Part shown: one piece after another, positions 34,738 through 43,784 of the stretch
Numbering within the stretch: position 1 is the first letter of the stretch
Layout: every line of letters starts with the position of its first letter
Origin: Nocardioidaceae bacterium
Lineage (GTDB): Bacteria; Actinomycetota; Actinomycetes; Propionibacteriales; Nocardioidaceae
Assembly: GCA_009780515.1 (NCBI GenBank)
Contig: WQZX01000005.1
Span: 30,047 to 94,046, forward strand
Direction of reading: 5' to 3'
DNA: 64,000 bases
Translations under genes and position numbers: made by a program
Notes under the pieces: generated by a model
Told to the model about the DNA's origin: nothing
The model's database searches: none
The model's input: the letters and a program-made list of their open reading frames with translations, nothing else

Positions 34738-35985
34738 ATGGGCGCCGTGACCGACTTCCCGCCGTACCTCTCCGGTCTGCGTCTCGCCGGTCGCCGCGTC
34801 GTCGTCGTCGGCGCTGGGCAGGTCGCGCAGCGGCGGGTTCCGCAGCTCATCGCGGTCGGTGCGGACGTGCACGTCGTGGCACCGGAGGCGACCCCGGCGA
34901 TCGAGGGCCTGGTCGGCTCGGGCGAGGTGACCTGGCACCAGCGGCCCTTCGCGGACGACGACCTCGACGGAGCCTGGTACGCCCTCGCGCTGACCGCCGA
35001 CGGTGCGGTCAACGCCCGCGTGATCGCGCTCGCGGAGGAGCGCCGGATCTTCTGCGTCCGCTCCGACGACGCGACCCGCGGCACGGCCTGGACCCCCGCG
35101 ACCGGCAGGTACGACGACCTCACGGTCGCGATCCTCGGCAACCGCGACCCGCGGCGCTCGGCGGCGGTGCGCGACGAGGTCGTCGACGCGCTCCGCGAGG
35201 GCCGCATCGAGGCGCCCCACGGCCGTGGCGGCGCCGAGACGCGCCTTGGGAGCGTCGTGCTCGTCGGTGGCGGACCGGGGGAGCCCGACCTGATCACCGT
35301 CGCCGGACGCAAGGCGCTGATGGGCGCGGACGTCGTGGTGGCCGACCGGCTCGCTCCCCGCGAGCTCCTGGGCGACCTCCCGGCCGACGTCGAGCTGGTC
35401 GACGTCGCCAAGCTGCCGCGCGGCCGCTCCGCGCAGCAGGAGGAGATCAACCGCGTCATCGTCGAGCGGGCCCTGGCGGGCAAGCGGGTCGCGCGGTTCA
35501 AGGGCGGCGACAACTTCGTCTTCGGTCGTGGCTACGAGGAGATCATCGCCTGCCGCGAGGCCGGCGTGCCGGTGACCGTCATCCCCGGCCTGACCTCGCC
35601 GGTGTCGGTGCCGGCCATCGCCGGCATCCCGGTCACGCATCGCGGCGTCACCCACGAGTTCAGCGTGGTGTCCGGTCACCTCCCGCCCGGGCACCCGGAG
35701 TCGCTCGTCGACTACGCCGGGCTGGCGCGCATGCAGGGCACGGTCGTGCTGATGATGGCGGTCCGGAACGCCCCTGCGATCGCGGCCGCGCTCGTCGAGG
35801 GCGGCCGCCCCGCGGACACTCCCGTGGCCGTGGTCTGCGACGGCACCATGCCCACCGAGCGCACCGTCCTCGCGACGCTCGGCACCCTGGCCGAGCGACT
35901 CCACGCCGAGAGCGTGAAGCCGCCCGCGATCATCGTGATCGGCGAGGTGGTGCGCATCGCGCACCCCGAGGCGTTCGGGGGCTGA
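34738..35985 (+). CDS. cobA: Siroheme synthase: precorrin-2 dehydrogenase fused to uroporphyrinogen-III C-methyltransferase
   Basis: A 415-residue two-domain enzyme. The N-terminal 150 residues form the CysG-B-type NAD-dependent dehydrogenase/chelatase ([29 protein letters not shown]). The C-terminal part from about residue 165 is the SAM-dependent methyltransferase: [36 protein letters not shown] and [23 protein letters not shown]. Together they convert uroporphyrinogen III toward siroheme, the cofactor of sulfite and nitrite reductases. An alternative GTG start lies at 34747. The next gene starts two bases after the stop. Confidence 0.93.
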   Translation: MGAVTDFPPYLSGLRLAGRRVVVVGAGQVAQRRVPQLIAVGADVHVVAPEATPAIEGLVGSGEVTWHQRPFADDDLDGAWYALALTADGAVNARVIALAEERRIFCVRSDDATRGTAWTPATGRYDDLTVAILGNRDPRRSAAVRDEVVDALREGRIEAPHGRGGAETRLGSVVLVGGGPGEPDLITVAGRKALMGADVVVADRLAPRELLGDLPADVELVDVAKLPRGRSAQQEEINRVIVERALAGKRVARFKGGDNFVFGRGYEEIIACREAGVPVTVIPGLTSPVSVPAIAGIPVTHRGVTHEFSVVSGHLPPGHPESLVDYAGLARMQGTVVLMMAVRNAPAIAAALVEGGRPADTPVAVVCDGTMPTERTVLATLGTLAERLHAESVKPPAIIVIGEVVRIAHPEAFGG

Positions 35986-35987
35986 GG

Positions 35988-36791
35988 TTGGCTGAGCGCG
36001 TCGACATCGACGACCCGGCCGACCCGCGGCTCGCGGACTACCGAGACCTCCGCGACGTACAGCTGCGCAAGTCGCTGGAGGCCGAGCACGGCCTCTTCCT
36101 CGCCGAGGGCGAGAAGGTCGTGCGCCGGGCGGTGGCGGCCGGCGCGAACCCGCGCTCGTTCCTGATGGCGCCCAAGTGGCTGGACGGCCTCGCGGACGTG
36201 CTGTCCGCGTCGAGCGCGCCGGTCTACGTGATGTCGGAGGCGATGGCGGAGGAGGTCACCGGGTTCCACGTCCACCGTGGTGCGCTGGCCTCGCTCGAAC
36301 GGCCGGTCCTGCCGTCGCTGGACGAGGTGCTCGACGGTGCACGCTCGGTCCTGGTGCTCGAGGAGATCGTCGACCACACCAACGTCGGCGCGGTCTTCCG
36401 CTCCGGCGCCGCGTTGGGCTTCGACGCAGTGTTGCTCGCCCCACGCTGCGCGGACCCGCTCTACCGTCGCTCGATCAAGGTCGCGATGGGAGCGGTCTTC
36501 TCGCTGCCCTGGACCCGCCTCCCCGGCTGGTACGACGCCCTGCCGGCCCTCTCCGCCCGCGGCTTCACCACCGTCGCGCTGACCCTCGCCGACGACGCGG
36601 TGCCGATCGAGGACGCCGTCGCCGGGCTCGACAAGGTCGCGCTGGTCCTCGGCTCGGAGGGCCACGGGCTGTCACCGCGCTGGCAGGCGACCGCCGACCG
36701 CCGGGCCATCATCCCGATGAGCCACGGCATCGACTCCCTCAACGTCGCCGCCGCCTCGGCGGTCGCCTGCTACGTGACCGCTCGGCGGTGA
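35988..36791 (+). CDS. TrmH/SpoU family RNA 2'-O-methyltransferase
   Basis: A 267-residue SPOUT methyltransferase that should methylate ribose 2'-OH in rRNA or tRNA using SAM. An N-terminal L30e-like substrate-binding domain (EAEHGLFLAEGEKVVRRAV) precedes the catalytic domain. Motif 1 is HTNVGAVFRSGAALGFDAVLL, motif 2 is LVLGSEGHGLSP and motif 3 is IPMSHGIDSLNVAAASAVACY; together they form the SAM knot. The start is TTG at 35988, two bases after the cobA stop. The target nucleotide cannot be told. Confidence 0.91.
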   Translation: MAERVDIDDPADPRLADYRDLRDVQLRKSLEAEHGLFLAEGEKVVRRAVAAGANPRSFLMAPKWLDGLADVLSASSAPVYVMSEAMAEEVTGFHVHRGALASLERPVLPSLDEVLDGARSVLVLEEIVDHTNVGAVFRSGAALGFDAVLLAPRCADPLYRRSIKVAMGAVFSLPWTRLPGWYDALPALSARGFTTVALTLADDAVPIEDAVAGLDKVALVLGSEGHGLSPRWQATADRRAIIPMSHGIDSLNVAAASAVACYVTARR

Positions 36792-36809
36792 TCTGGGCGG
36801 TCGTCGGCA

Positions 36810-36943
36810 GCTGTAACACGTCGTTGACGGAGCTGGTCGGCCGTTCGGGGCTGTAACACGTCGTTCGCCGTACTAGGAGGGCGTCCACTGCTGTAGAAGG
36901 TCGTCGCGACGCGCGTCTACAGCAGTGGACAACGTGTTACAGC
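36810..36943. repeat. Cluster of five related motifs, three direct at 40-bp spacing and two inverted
   Basis: GCTGTAACACGTCGTT occurs at 36810 and 36850, and a third, diverged form (GCTGTAGAAGGTCGTC) at 36890, giving exact 40-bp spacing. On the other strand GCTGTAACACGTTGTC is read from 36943 and a partial GCTGTAGACGCG from 36924. In addition GTCCACTGCTGTAG (36883-36896) and CTACAGCAGTGGAC (36917-36930) form a perfect 14-bp inverted repeat around GTCGCGACG. The block fills the gap before the DUF6421 gene. It looks like a multi-site regulatory region or a folded RNA; nothing identical is known to me. Confidence 0.7.
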
Positions 36944-37034
36944 GCGCCCACCCCACCCCGATCCCGGGTCCGCGGGCCGGATGTCGACGAGAGCGGCAGA
37001 TGCTCAGCGATCTGGTGAAGCATGCTCTCCGAAC

Positions 37035-37064
37035 CGGACACGGCAGGAAAACATCCGGTATACT
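37035..37064 (+). promoter_or_regulatory. Promoter of a leaderless DUF6421 transcript
   Basis: TATACT at 37059-37064 is a near-consensus -10 whose expected start point is the A of the ATG at 37072. CGGACA at 37035-37040 sits at -35 distance (18-bp spacer). There is no Shine-Dalgarno before the ATG. Leaderless mRNAs are common in actinobacteria. Confidence 0.55.
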
Positions 37065-37071
37065 TCGACCC

Positions 37072-38385
37072 ATGGTGGAAGATCTGCGGACATACTCGGC
37101 CTGGGTCACGTTGCGTGACGCGGTGACGGCCTTCCAGGAGCACCAGCAGCCGGACGGATCGGCGCTCGGTGCGCCGGCCGGGCTGATGGACACGATCAGG
37201 GCGAGCATCGCCGAGCTGGCGTCGTGCTTCCCGCACGACGCGGCGTACCTCGAGGCGCTCGACGCCGACCTGGCGCGGTGGCAGGCGGGCGGCTTCGAGA
37301 AGCCGGACTTCCTCGACTCGCTGACCGCCTTCAACCCCTCGCAGGGGCGGGCGGACGGTCGGCAGCACCTCGTGGTCTTCGCGATGTACACCCAGAACGG
37401 CAGCACCGACCGCCACCTCGAGGCCGTGCTGATCCGCGAGGTCTGGCCGGAGTGGCTGGCCGGCCTCGAGCGCGACCGCTACGACAACCCGATGTTCGTG
37501 CCGGTGCGCTTCGACGACTTCACCAGCGGCTACGACACCCACTCGGCGGTGCTGTTCCCCGAGACGGTCGCGGTGCGCGAGACGCCCGGCCGCTACAGCT
37601 GGGGCGCGATCTTCTGCGACCGCGAGGCTGCCCGCTTCCGCGCGGTCACCTCCGCCGCGGCCGACACGCTCGGCATGGACCTCCCCGACGATGCCCGCGC
37701 GCTGCTCGCCGACCAGGCCAGGTGCGAGGAGGCCTACGTCCTGTGGGACCTCGTCCACGACCGCACCCACAGCCACGGAGACCTGCCGTTCGACCCGTTC
37801 ATGATCCGGCAGCGCCAGCCGTTCTGGATGTACGGCCTGGAGGAGCTGCGCTGCGACCTGACGGCCTTCCGCGAGGCCGGCAGGCTGCTCGAGCAGGGCG
37901 TCGCCCAGGCGGCCGACGTGCAGCACGCCATCCTGTTCGACCGGCTGTTCCGCTTCCCGGTCTCCGGCACCCGGGTCCGCAACTACGACGGGCTCGGCGG
38001 CCAGCTGCTCTTCGCCTACCTCCACCAGCACGACGCGCTGCGCTGGACCGACAACCGGCTGCGCATCGACTTCGCGGCGGCCCGCGAGCACACCGCGGAG
38101 CTCGGCGCGGAGATCGAGCGGTTCTACCGCGCGGGCATCGACCGGCCCAAGCTCAACCACTGGCTCGCCGGGCACGCGCTCGTGTCGTCGTACCTCTCGC
38201 CGCATCCGGCGTCACGGTGGGCGCGGGCGGGGGAGACGCTCGACCTGACGCTGCCGCCGCGTCAGCTCGTCGACGACGTGCTTCCCGACGAGTTCCCGCT
38301 GAGCATGTTCTACGAGGCCCTGTCGCGGAAGCTCGGGGGAGTCATCGAGTCGACCAGGGGCGTGACCGGCAGACTGTCGGCATGA
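37072..38385 (+). CDS. DUF6421 family protein
   Basis: A 437-residue protein of an uncharacterised actinobacterial family. It appears soluble. A striking histidine-rich motif, LVHDRTHSHGDLPFDPFM, near residues 226-243 looks like a metal site, followed by QRQPFWMYGLEELRCDLTAF. Another conserved block is YLHQHDALRWTDNRLRIDF. The stop overlaps the aldolase-type gene by four bases (ATGA), so the two are co-translated. A metal-dependent enzyme role is a guess from the histidines. Upstream lies the dense repeat block at 36810-36943. Confidence 0.8.
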   Translation: MVEDLRTYSAWVTLRDAVTAFQEHQQPDGSALGAPAGLMDTIRASIAELASCFPHDAAYLEALDADLARWQAGGFEKPDFLDSLTAFNPSQGRADGRQHLVVFAMYTQNGSTDRHLEAVLIREVWPEWLAGLERDRYDNPMFVPVRFDDFTSGYDTHSAVLFPETVAVRETPGRYSWGAIFCDREAARFRAVTSAAADTLGMDLPDDARALLADQARCEEAYVLWDLVHDRTHSHGDLPFDPFMIRQRQPFWMYGLEELRCDLTAFREAGRLLEQGVAQAADVQHAILFDRLFRFPVSGTRVRNYDGLGGQLLFAYLHQHDALRWTDNRLRIDFAAAREHTAELGAEIERFYRAGIDRPKLNHWLAGHALVSSYLSPHPASRWARAGETLDLTLPPRQLVDDVLPDEFPLSMFYEALSRKLGGVIESTRGVTGRLSA

Positions 38386-39440
38386 TCCAGACGCGGCACG
38401 ACCCGGCACGCATCGGCTTCGCAAGCGACAACTACGGCGGGGCGCACCCCGCGGTGATCGAGGCGCTCGCGGTCGCCAACAACGGCCACGTCAGCGCGTA
38501 CGGCGCCGACCCCTACTCCGAGGCGCTGCCGGCCCTCTTCGGGGAGCTCTTCGGCGACGGCATCGAGGTCTACCCGGTGTGGAACGGCACCGGCGCGAAC
38601 GTCGTCAGCCTGATGGCCCTCACCGAGCGCTGGGACGCCGTCGTGTGCACCACCGACGCGCACATCAACACCGACGAGTGCGGTGCGCCCGAGCGGGTCG
38701 GCGGCCTGAAGCTGCTCGCCATCCCGACCGAGCACGCCAAGCTGCGACCGGAGCAGCTGGCGATCCCGATGCGGGAGTTCGAGGACGAGCACCGCGCGCG
38801 CCCGAGCGTGCTGTCGCTGACCCAGAGCACCGAGCTCGGCACGGTCTACACGCCGAGCGAGGTCGCCGCCCTCGCCGCCATCGCGCACGGGTACGGCATG
38901 TCGGTCCACATGGACGGCGCCCGCATCGCCAACGCCGCCGCCGCGCTGGGGGTGCCCGTCCGGGAGTTCACGCGCGACGCCGGGGTCGACGTGCTGTCGT
39001 TCGGCGGCACCAAGAACGGCCTCGTGTTCGGCGAGGCCGTCGTGGTGCTCTCACCCGAGCGTGTGCGGGGCATGCCCTACCTCCGCAAGCTCTCGATGCA
39101 GCTCAGCTCGAAGATGCGCTTCGTCTCGGCCCAGCTCGAGGCACTGCTGCACGACGACCTGTGGCTGCGCAGCGCGGGCCACTCCAACGCGATGGCACGC
39201 CGGCTGGCAGCGGCGGTCGAGGCGCTGCCCGGCTTCGAGATCACCTCGCCGGTGCACGCGAACGCGGTCTTCGTGCGCCTCCCGCGTGTGGTCGCGGAGC
39301 GCGTGCAGCCCGACTTCCCGTTCTATCTCTGGGACGAGACCGACCACGAGCACCCGGTCGCGCGCTGGATGTGCAGCTTCGACCACACCGAGGCGCACGT
39401 CGACGCCTTCGTCGCCGCCCTGGCGGCCGCGAACGCCTGA
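38382..39440 (+). CDS. Threonine aldolase family PLP enzyme
   Basis: A 352-residue fold-type I PLP enzyme of the beta-eliminating lyase / low-specificity threonine aldolase family. The N-terminal DNYGGAHPAVIEALA pattern, the cofactor Asp in VHMDGARIANAA (about D178) and the PLP lysine in SFGGTKNGLV (K211) are all present. Such enzymes split L-threonine or L-allo-threonine to glycine and acetaldehyde. Coupling to the DUF6421 gene is unusual and could mean a different substrate. Confidence 0.88.
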   Translation: MIQTRHDPARIGFASDNYGGAHPAVIEALAVANNGHVSAYGADPYSEALPALFGELFGDGIEVYPVWNGTGANVVSLMALTERWDAVVCTTDAHINTDECGAPERVGGLKLLAIPTEHAKLRPEQLAIPMREFEDEHRARPSVLSLTQSTELGTVYTPSEVAALAAIAHGYGMSVHMDGARIANAAAALGVPVREFTRDAGVDVLSFGGTKNGLVFGEAVVVLSPERVRGMPYLRKLSMQLSSKMRFVSAQLEALLHDDLWLRSAGHSNAMARRLAAAVEALPGFEITSPVHANAVFVRLPRVVAERVQPDFPFYLWDETDHEHPVARWMCSFDHTEAHVDAFVAALAAANA

Positions 39441-39459
39441 CGCCGAGGGCGGCCACCCG

Positions 39460-40368
39460 TCAGAGGAGCCCGGCGAACCTCTCGATCGACTCCTTGATCG
39501 CCGTACGCGCCGCTCCGCTGAAGGCATCCATGTCGAAGAAGCCGTGGATGAGCCCCGGGTACGTCGTGTGCGTGACCTGTACGCCGGCGGCCTCGAGCGC
39601 CGCGGCGTAGGCAGCGCCGTCGTCGCGCAGCGGGTCGAACTCGGCTGTCGCCACCACCGCGGGCGGGAGGTCGGCCAGGTCGCCGTGCATGGGCGCGATC
39701 AGCGGGTCCTGGGGATCGATGCCGTCCGGCGCGTAGTTGTCGATGAACCAGGCCATGGTGGACGCCTCGAGGAAGTAGCCGACGGCGTTCTCGGCGAGTG
39801 AGGGGTAGGACCCGCCGCCGTCGGTCACCGGGTAGATCAGCAGCTGCGCCTTGATGCCGGGCACCTGCTGGGCGACGACCGCGGCGAGGTTGCCCCCGGA
39901 CGAGTCCCCGGCGACGGCGAGGACCTCCGAGCCGCCGAGGTCGGTCAGCCGGGACGCGATGTCCTTGGTCGCCGCGATCGCATCGAGCGGCGCCGCCGGG
40001 AATGTCGCCTCGGGCGCCAGGCGGTAGTCGACCGACACGACGACAGCGTTCGCGCCGGCACAGATCGCGCGCGCCATGTTGTCGTGGGTGTCGAGGTCTC
40101 CGATGACGAAGCCGCCGCCGTGGAACATCGCCACGGTCGGTACGGCGCCCGCGGACTCGGGCCGGTAGATCCGCGCCCTCAGCGGGCGGTCCGCGCCGGC
40201 TACCTGCGTCTCCTCCACCGACGCGACCGGTACGACGGTCGCGGGGTCCCGCATGTCGACGGTAAGCGTGCGGAAGGCGGTCCGGGCCTCCTCCGGCGTC
40301 ATCGTCTCCATGGCCGGGTTGGCCGAGAGGAGCTGGAGCAGGGGCGCGATCTCGTGGTCGACTGGCAT
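39460..40368 (-). CDS. HSL-family alpha/beta hydrolase (esterase)
   Basis: A 302-residue esterase of the hormone-sensitive lipase family. The oxyanion motif FHGGGFVIGD is at about residues 82-91, the nucleophile is in AGDSSGGN (about S156), the acid lies in AEFDPLRDDG and the histidine in PGLIHGFFDM. VDYRLAPEATFPAA is also typical. These enzymes hydrolyse short- to medium-chain esters. TAGGTT six bases before the start suggests a leaderless transcript. Confidence 0.9.
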   Translation of the reverse strand: MPVDHEIAPLLQLLSANPAMETMTPEEARTAFRTLTVDMRDPATVVPVASVEETQVAGADRPLRARIYRPESAGAVPTVAMFHGGGFVIGDLDTHDNMARAICAGANAVVVSVDYRLAPEATFPAAPLDAIAATKDIASRLTDLGGSEVLAVAGDSSGGNLAAVVAQQVPGIKAQLLIYPVTDGGGSYPSLAENAVGYFLEASTMAWFIDNYAPDGIDPQDPLIAPMHGDLADLPPAVVATAEFDPLRDDGAAYAAALEAAGVQVTHTTYPGLIHGFFDMDAFSGAARTAIKESIERFAGLL

Positions 40369-40396
40369 GCCGGCAACCTAGCGCCTCGGCGGTCGA

Positions 40397-41002
40397 TCAG
40401 GTCGGCCACTCGGCGGGATAGTCCGGCACCGCCGCGTCGTGCTGCTTCTGGAGCTTCTTGCGGGCGCGGGTGGCGAGCCGGTCGCCGAAGACCGTGCCGG
40501 CCGTGTGGTCGATCTCGTGCTGGAGGCAGCGGGCGAGGAGCCCGTCGCCCTCGAAGCGCACTGGTTCACCGTCGAGGCCGTGTCCCTCGACCGCCGCGAA
40601 GTCCGGACGGGCGCACGGCACGAACGCACCTGGGAACGACAGGCACCCCTCCTCGCTGTCGTCGAGCCGACGCTCGCGGCCCTCGGGCAGGACCAGCCTC
40701 GGGTTGCAGACGACGCCGGCCCAGTGGTCCCCGGACGCGTCGGGGCAGTCGAAGACGAACACGGCCAGGTCCACGCCGATCTGGCAGGCCGCGAGGCCGA
40801 CGCCGTCGGCGGCGTACATCGTGGCGGTCATGTCGGCGACGAGGGAGCGCAGCGCGTCGTCGTAGGTCTCGACCGGGCGCTGGGCGTGGTGCATGACGGG
40901 GGCTCCCCATCGCGTCATCGGCCGGACGGTGCCGTCCCGGGGCAGCTCGCCGTACGGCGCGTGCACGGTCGGCTCGGGCTGCTGGCTCTTCCCACGGGGC
41001 AT
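40397..41002 (-). CDS. def: Peptide deformylase
   Basis: A 201-residue metal-dependent deformylase that removes the formyl group from the N-terminal methionine of new proteins. The three motifs are GVGLAACQIG, EEGCLSFPG (metal-binding Cys) and QHEIDHTAG (metal-binding histidines and catalytic Glu). Motif 1 has the usual GxGLAAxQ form. The N-terminal 30 residues are an extension. On the minus strand TATGCT lies upstream of the ATG. Confidence 0.94.
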   Translation of the reverse strand: MPRGKSQQPEPTVHAPYGELPRDGTVRPMTRWGAPVMHHAQRPVETYDDALRSLVADMTATMYAADGVGLAACQIGVDLAVFVFDCPDASGDHWAGVVCNPRLVLPEGRERRLDDSEEGCLSFPGAFVPCARPDFAAVEGHGLDGEPVRFEGDGLLARCLQHEIDHTAGTVFGDRLATRARKKLQKQHDAAVPDYPAEWPT

Positions 41003-41074
41003 GTCGGCAGAGCATAGGTGCGGCGCTTGCCCGACGTTGTGTCGGGCGACTCGCCGACCACCTGTAGCGCGGTG

Positions 41075-41093
41075 TGTAACTCTGAGTTACATT
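41075..41093 (+). promoter_or_regulatory. Palindromic operator over the -10 of the acyl-CoA dehydrogenase pair
   Basis: TGTAACT-CTG-AGTTACA at 41075-41091 is a perfect 7-bp inverted repeat with three central bases. TACATT at 41088-41093 is a -10 candidate placed six bases before ATG 41100 and overlaps the right arm. The layout fits repression by a TetR-type fatty-acid regulator; the regulator is not encoded nearby. Confidence 0.6.
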
Positions 41094-41099
41094 TTCTCC

Positions 41100-42464
41100 A
41101 TGTCCCTCATCCCGAACTTCAAGCCAGGTGGCAAGCACGGGGTCCCGCGCAACGAGAGCCGTGATCCCATCGGCATCCTCGTGGCCGGGCTCAACCGGCT
41201 CGCCCAGAGCGACCTCATCGACAAGGTCGGTCTGCGCAAGCAGACCGAGCAGGCCGTGTTCAGCGTGACCCGCACCGGGTTCAAGACCATGACGAACGCG
41301 AGCCGCACGTTCTCCAAGTCCGGCAAGTCGGGTGCGCCGGGCACCCGCCCGGTGTTCACCGCCGGCACCGGCCCGTTCGACCTCACGCCCGGCGAGGACG
41401 AGCAGATGCTCGTCGACGTCGTGTCGGAGTTCGCGGCCGAGGTCGTCCGGCCCGCCGCGGCGCAGGCCGACCACGACTGCGCCGCGCCCGACGACCTCCT
41501 CAAGTCGAGCCTGGAGATCGGCCTGCCGATCCTGGGCCTGCCCGAGGAGCTCGGCGGCGTCTCGGAGGAGCGCTCGGCGATGGCCGGCACGCTCGTGGCC
41601 GAGGCGCTCTCGAAGGGCGACATGGGCCTGGCGGTCGCCACGCTCGCGCCCGGCTCGGTCGCCACTGCGATCGGCCTGTGGGGCACCGACGCGCAGCAGC
41701 AGACCTACCTGCCGGCGTTCATCGGCGAGGAGGTCCCGGCGGCCGCGCTCGCGCTCAACGAGCCGACCGTCCTCTTCGACGTCACCACGCCGTCGACGAC
41801 GGCCACCAAGACCGCCGACGGCTTCGTTCTCAACGGCACCAAGAGCCTGGTCGCCCGCGGCGACAGCGCGGAGCTCTTCATCGTCGGCGCCCAGCTGGAC
41901 GGCAAGCCGGTGCTGTTCCTGGTGGAGTCCTCGACCGAGGGCCTCAGCATCGCCGGCGACCCCGCGATGGGTGTCCGCGCCGCGTCGATGACCACCCTGG
42001 AGCTGAAGGACGTCAAGGTGCCGGCCGACGCGGTCCTGGGCGAGACCGACGGGTCGACGTACACCGAGTGCGTGCGGCTCTCCCGCCTCGCCTGGTGCGC
42101 GTTGGCCATCGGCACGGCCCAGGCCGTGGTCGACTACGTCACGCCGTACGTCAAGGAGCGGGAGGCGTTCGGCGAGCCGATCGCCCACCGCCAGTCGGTG
42201 GCGTTCATGGTCGCCAACATGGCGATCGAGCTGCAGGGCATGCGGCTGCTGACCTACCGCGCGGCCGCCCGTGCCGCCGCCGGCAAGGACTTCGGCAAGG
42301 AGGTCGCGATGGCCCGCAAGGCCTGCGCCGACCACGGCATGCGCATCGGCCTCGACGGCGTCCAGCTGCTCGGTGGCCACGGATTCGTCAAGGAGCACCC
42401 GGTCGAGCGGTGGTACCGCGACCTGCGTGCGATCGCGATCATGGAAGGGACGGTGCTGGTCTGA
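41100..42464 (+). CDS. Acyl-CoA dehydrogenase, FadE24-like
   Basis: A 454-residue acyl-CoA dehydrogenase with an N-terminal extension of about 75 residues (MSLIPNFKPGGKHGVPRNESRDP...), as in M. tuberculosis FadE24. The flavin region is present in diverged form (ALALNEPTVLFDVTT in place of TEPxxGSD) and the C-terminus ends after AIAIMEGTVLV, which is short. Together with the next gene the lengths and order match mycobacterial FadE24-FadE23. Adjacent FadE pairs can form mixed tetramers with one active flavin site per dimer, and this member may be the less active partner. Confidence 0.88.
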   Translation: MSLIPNFKPGGKHGVPRNESRDPIGILVAGLNRLAQSDLIDKVGLRKQTEQAVFSVTRTGFKTMTNASRTFSKSGKSGAPGTRPVFTAGTGPFDLTPGEDEQMLVDVVSEFAAEVVRPAAAQADHDCAAPDDLLKSSLEIGLPILGLPEELGGVSEERSAMAGTLVAEALSKGDMGLAVATLAPGSVATAIGLWGTDAQQQTYLPAFIGEEVPAAALALNEPTVLFDVTTPSTTATKTADGFVLNGTKSLVARGDSAELFIVGAQLDGKPVLFLVESSTEGLSIAGDPAMGVRAASMTTLELKDVKVPADAVLGETDGSTYTECVRLSRLAWCALAIGTAQAVVDYVTPYVKEREAFGEPIAHRQSVAFMVANMAIELQGMRLLTYRAAARAAAGKDFGKEVAMARKACADHGMRIGLDGVQLLGGHGFVKEHPVERWYRDLRAIAIMEGTVLV

Positions 42465-43678
42465 TGGCCATCAACCTCGAGGTGCCGAAGAAGCACCGCG
42501 CACTCATCGACCAGGCTCACCAGGTCGCGATGAACATGCTGCGGCCGATCAGCCGCAAGTACGACATCGCCGAGCACGAGTACCCCACCGAGCTGGACAT
42601 GCTCGCCGCGATGATCGACGGCCTGTCCGAGTCCGGCGCGAGCGAGGGTGCCGGCGCCGCCGGCGTACGACGCTCCGGCGACGAGGCCGACAAGGGCGTC
42701 AAGAACGGCTCCAACATGGCCTCGGTGACCTCGGTCGCCGAGATGTGCTGGGGCGACGTCGGCCTGCTGCTCTCCATGCCGCGCCAGGGCCTCGGCAACT
42801 CCGCGATCGCCTCGGTCGCCGACGATGAGCAGCTCGAGCGGTTCAAGGGCACGTGGGCGTCGATGGCGATCACCGAGCCGTCGTTCGGCTCCGACTCCGC
42901 GCAGGTCTCGACCACCGCGGTGCTCGACGGCGACCACTACGTCATCAACGGCGAGAAGATCTTCGTGACTTCCGGCGAGCGCTCCGACTCGATCGTGGTC
43001 TGGGCGACGCTGGACAAGAAGCTCGGTCGCGCGGCGATCAAGTCCTTCCTGGTCACCAAGGACATGGAGGGCGTGAAGGTCGAGCGTCTGGAGGAGAAGC
43101 TCGGCATCCGGGCCTCGGACACCGCCGTCATCACCTTCACCGACGTGCGCGTCCCGAAGGAGAACCTCCTCGGCTCGCCGGAGATCGACACCAAGCAGGG
43201 CTTCGCGGGCGCGATGGCGACCTTCGACAACACCCGCCCGCTGGTGGCCGCCATGGCCGTCGGCTGTGCGCGCGCGTCGCTGGACCTCACCCGCGACCTG
43301 CTCAAGCAGGCCGGCGTCGAGATCGACTACGACAAGCCGGCGCAGCTGCAGGTCGCTGCCGCGGCGAAGTTCCTCGAGCTCGAGACGAACTGGGAGATGG
43401 GCCGCCTGCTCACCCTCCAGGCCGCCTGGATGGCCGACAACCGCAAGCCGAACTCGCTGGAGGCCTCGATGGCCAAGGCGAAGGCCGGCCGGGTCGGCTC
43501 CGACGTCACGCTCGGCTGCGTCGAGCTGTGCCAGTCGGTGGGCTACTCCGAGGGCGAGCTGCTCGAGAAGTGGGCGCGCGACTCGAAGATCCTCGACATC
43601 TTCGAGGGCACCCAGCAGATCCAGCAGCTGATCGTCGCTCGACGGGTGCTGGGCCTCTCCAGCGCCGAGCTCAAGTGA
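42464..43678 (+). CDS. Acyl-CoA dehydrogenase, FadE23-like
   Basis: A 404-residue acyl-CoA dehydrogenase. The FAD region ASMAITEPSFGSDSAQVSTTA and the C-terminal DIFEGTQQIQQLIVARRVLG are canonical, with the catalytic Glu in FEGT. It begins on the stop of the upstream gene (TGATG) and the two almost certainly form one enzyme. The natural substrate is unknown. A very strong bidirectional hairpin follows at 43703-43741. Confidence 0.92.
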   Translation: MAINLEVPKKHRALIDQAHQVAMNMLRPISRKYDIAEHEYPTELDMLAAMIDGLSESGASEGAGAAGVRRSGDEADKGVKNGSNMASVTSVAEMCWGDVGLLLSMPRQGLGNSAIASVADDEQLERFKGTWASMAITEPSFGSDSAQVSTTAVLDGDHYVINGEKIFVTSGERSDSIVVWATLDKKLGRAAIKSFLVTKDMEGVKVERLEEKLGIRASDTAVITFTDVRVPKENLLGSPEIDTKQGFAGAMATFDNTRPLVAAMAVGCARASLDLTRDLLKQAGVEIDYDKPAQLQVAAAAKFLELETNWEMGRLLTLQAAWMADNRKPNSLEASMAKAKAGRVGSDVTLGCVELCQSVGYSEGELLEKWARDSKILDIFEGTQQIQQLIVARRVLGLSSAELK

Positions 43679-43702
43679 CGCGCTGAGCCTCTGCACCAAG
43701 CA

Positions 43703-43741
43703 CAGCGGCCCGCAACCGGAGTCCTCGGTTGCGGGCCGCTG
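43703..43741. terminator. Bidirectional stem-loop terminator
   Basis: CAGCGGCCCGCAACC (43703-43717) pairs perfectly with GGTTGCGGGCCGCTG (43727-43741) around a nine-base loop. It lies between the 3' ends of the dehydrogenase pair and the convergent lipoprotein gene and can serve both. Confidence 0.92.
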
Positions 43742-43784
43742 TCGCGTCGTACGGCGTTGCAGGCCGGCGTACGACGCCCTCACG

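Noticed and set aside
36810..36943. Possible CRISPR array because of the 40-bp spacing
   Set aside because: Only three direct copies with a 16-base core, the third diverged, inverted copies present, and no cas genes in the window.
36928..36943. KstR site in the repeat block (TGTAACACGTTGTC)
   Set aside because: It fits TnnAACnnGTTnnA except for the last base, but the other copies in the block have GTC instead of GTT, so the motif appears to be something else.
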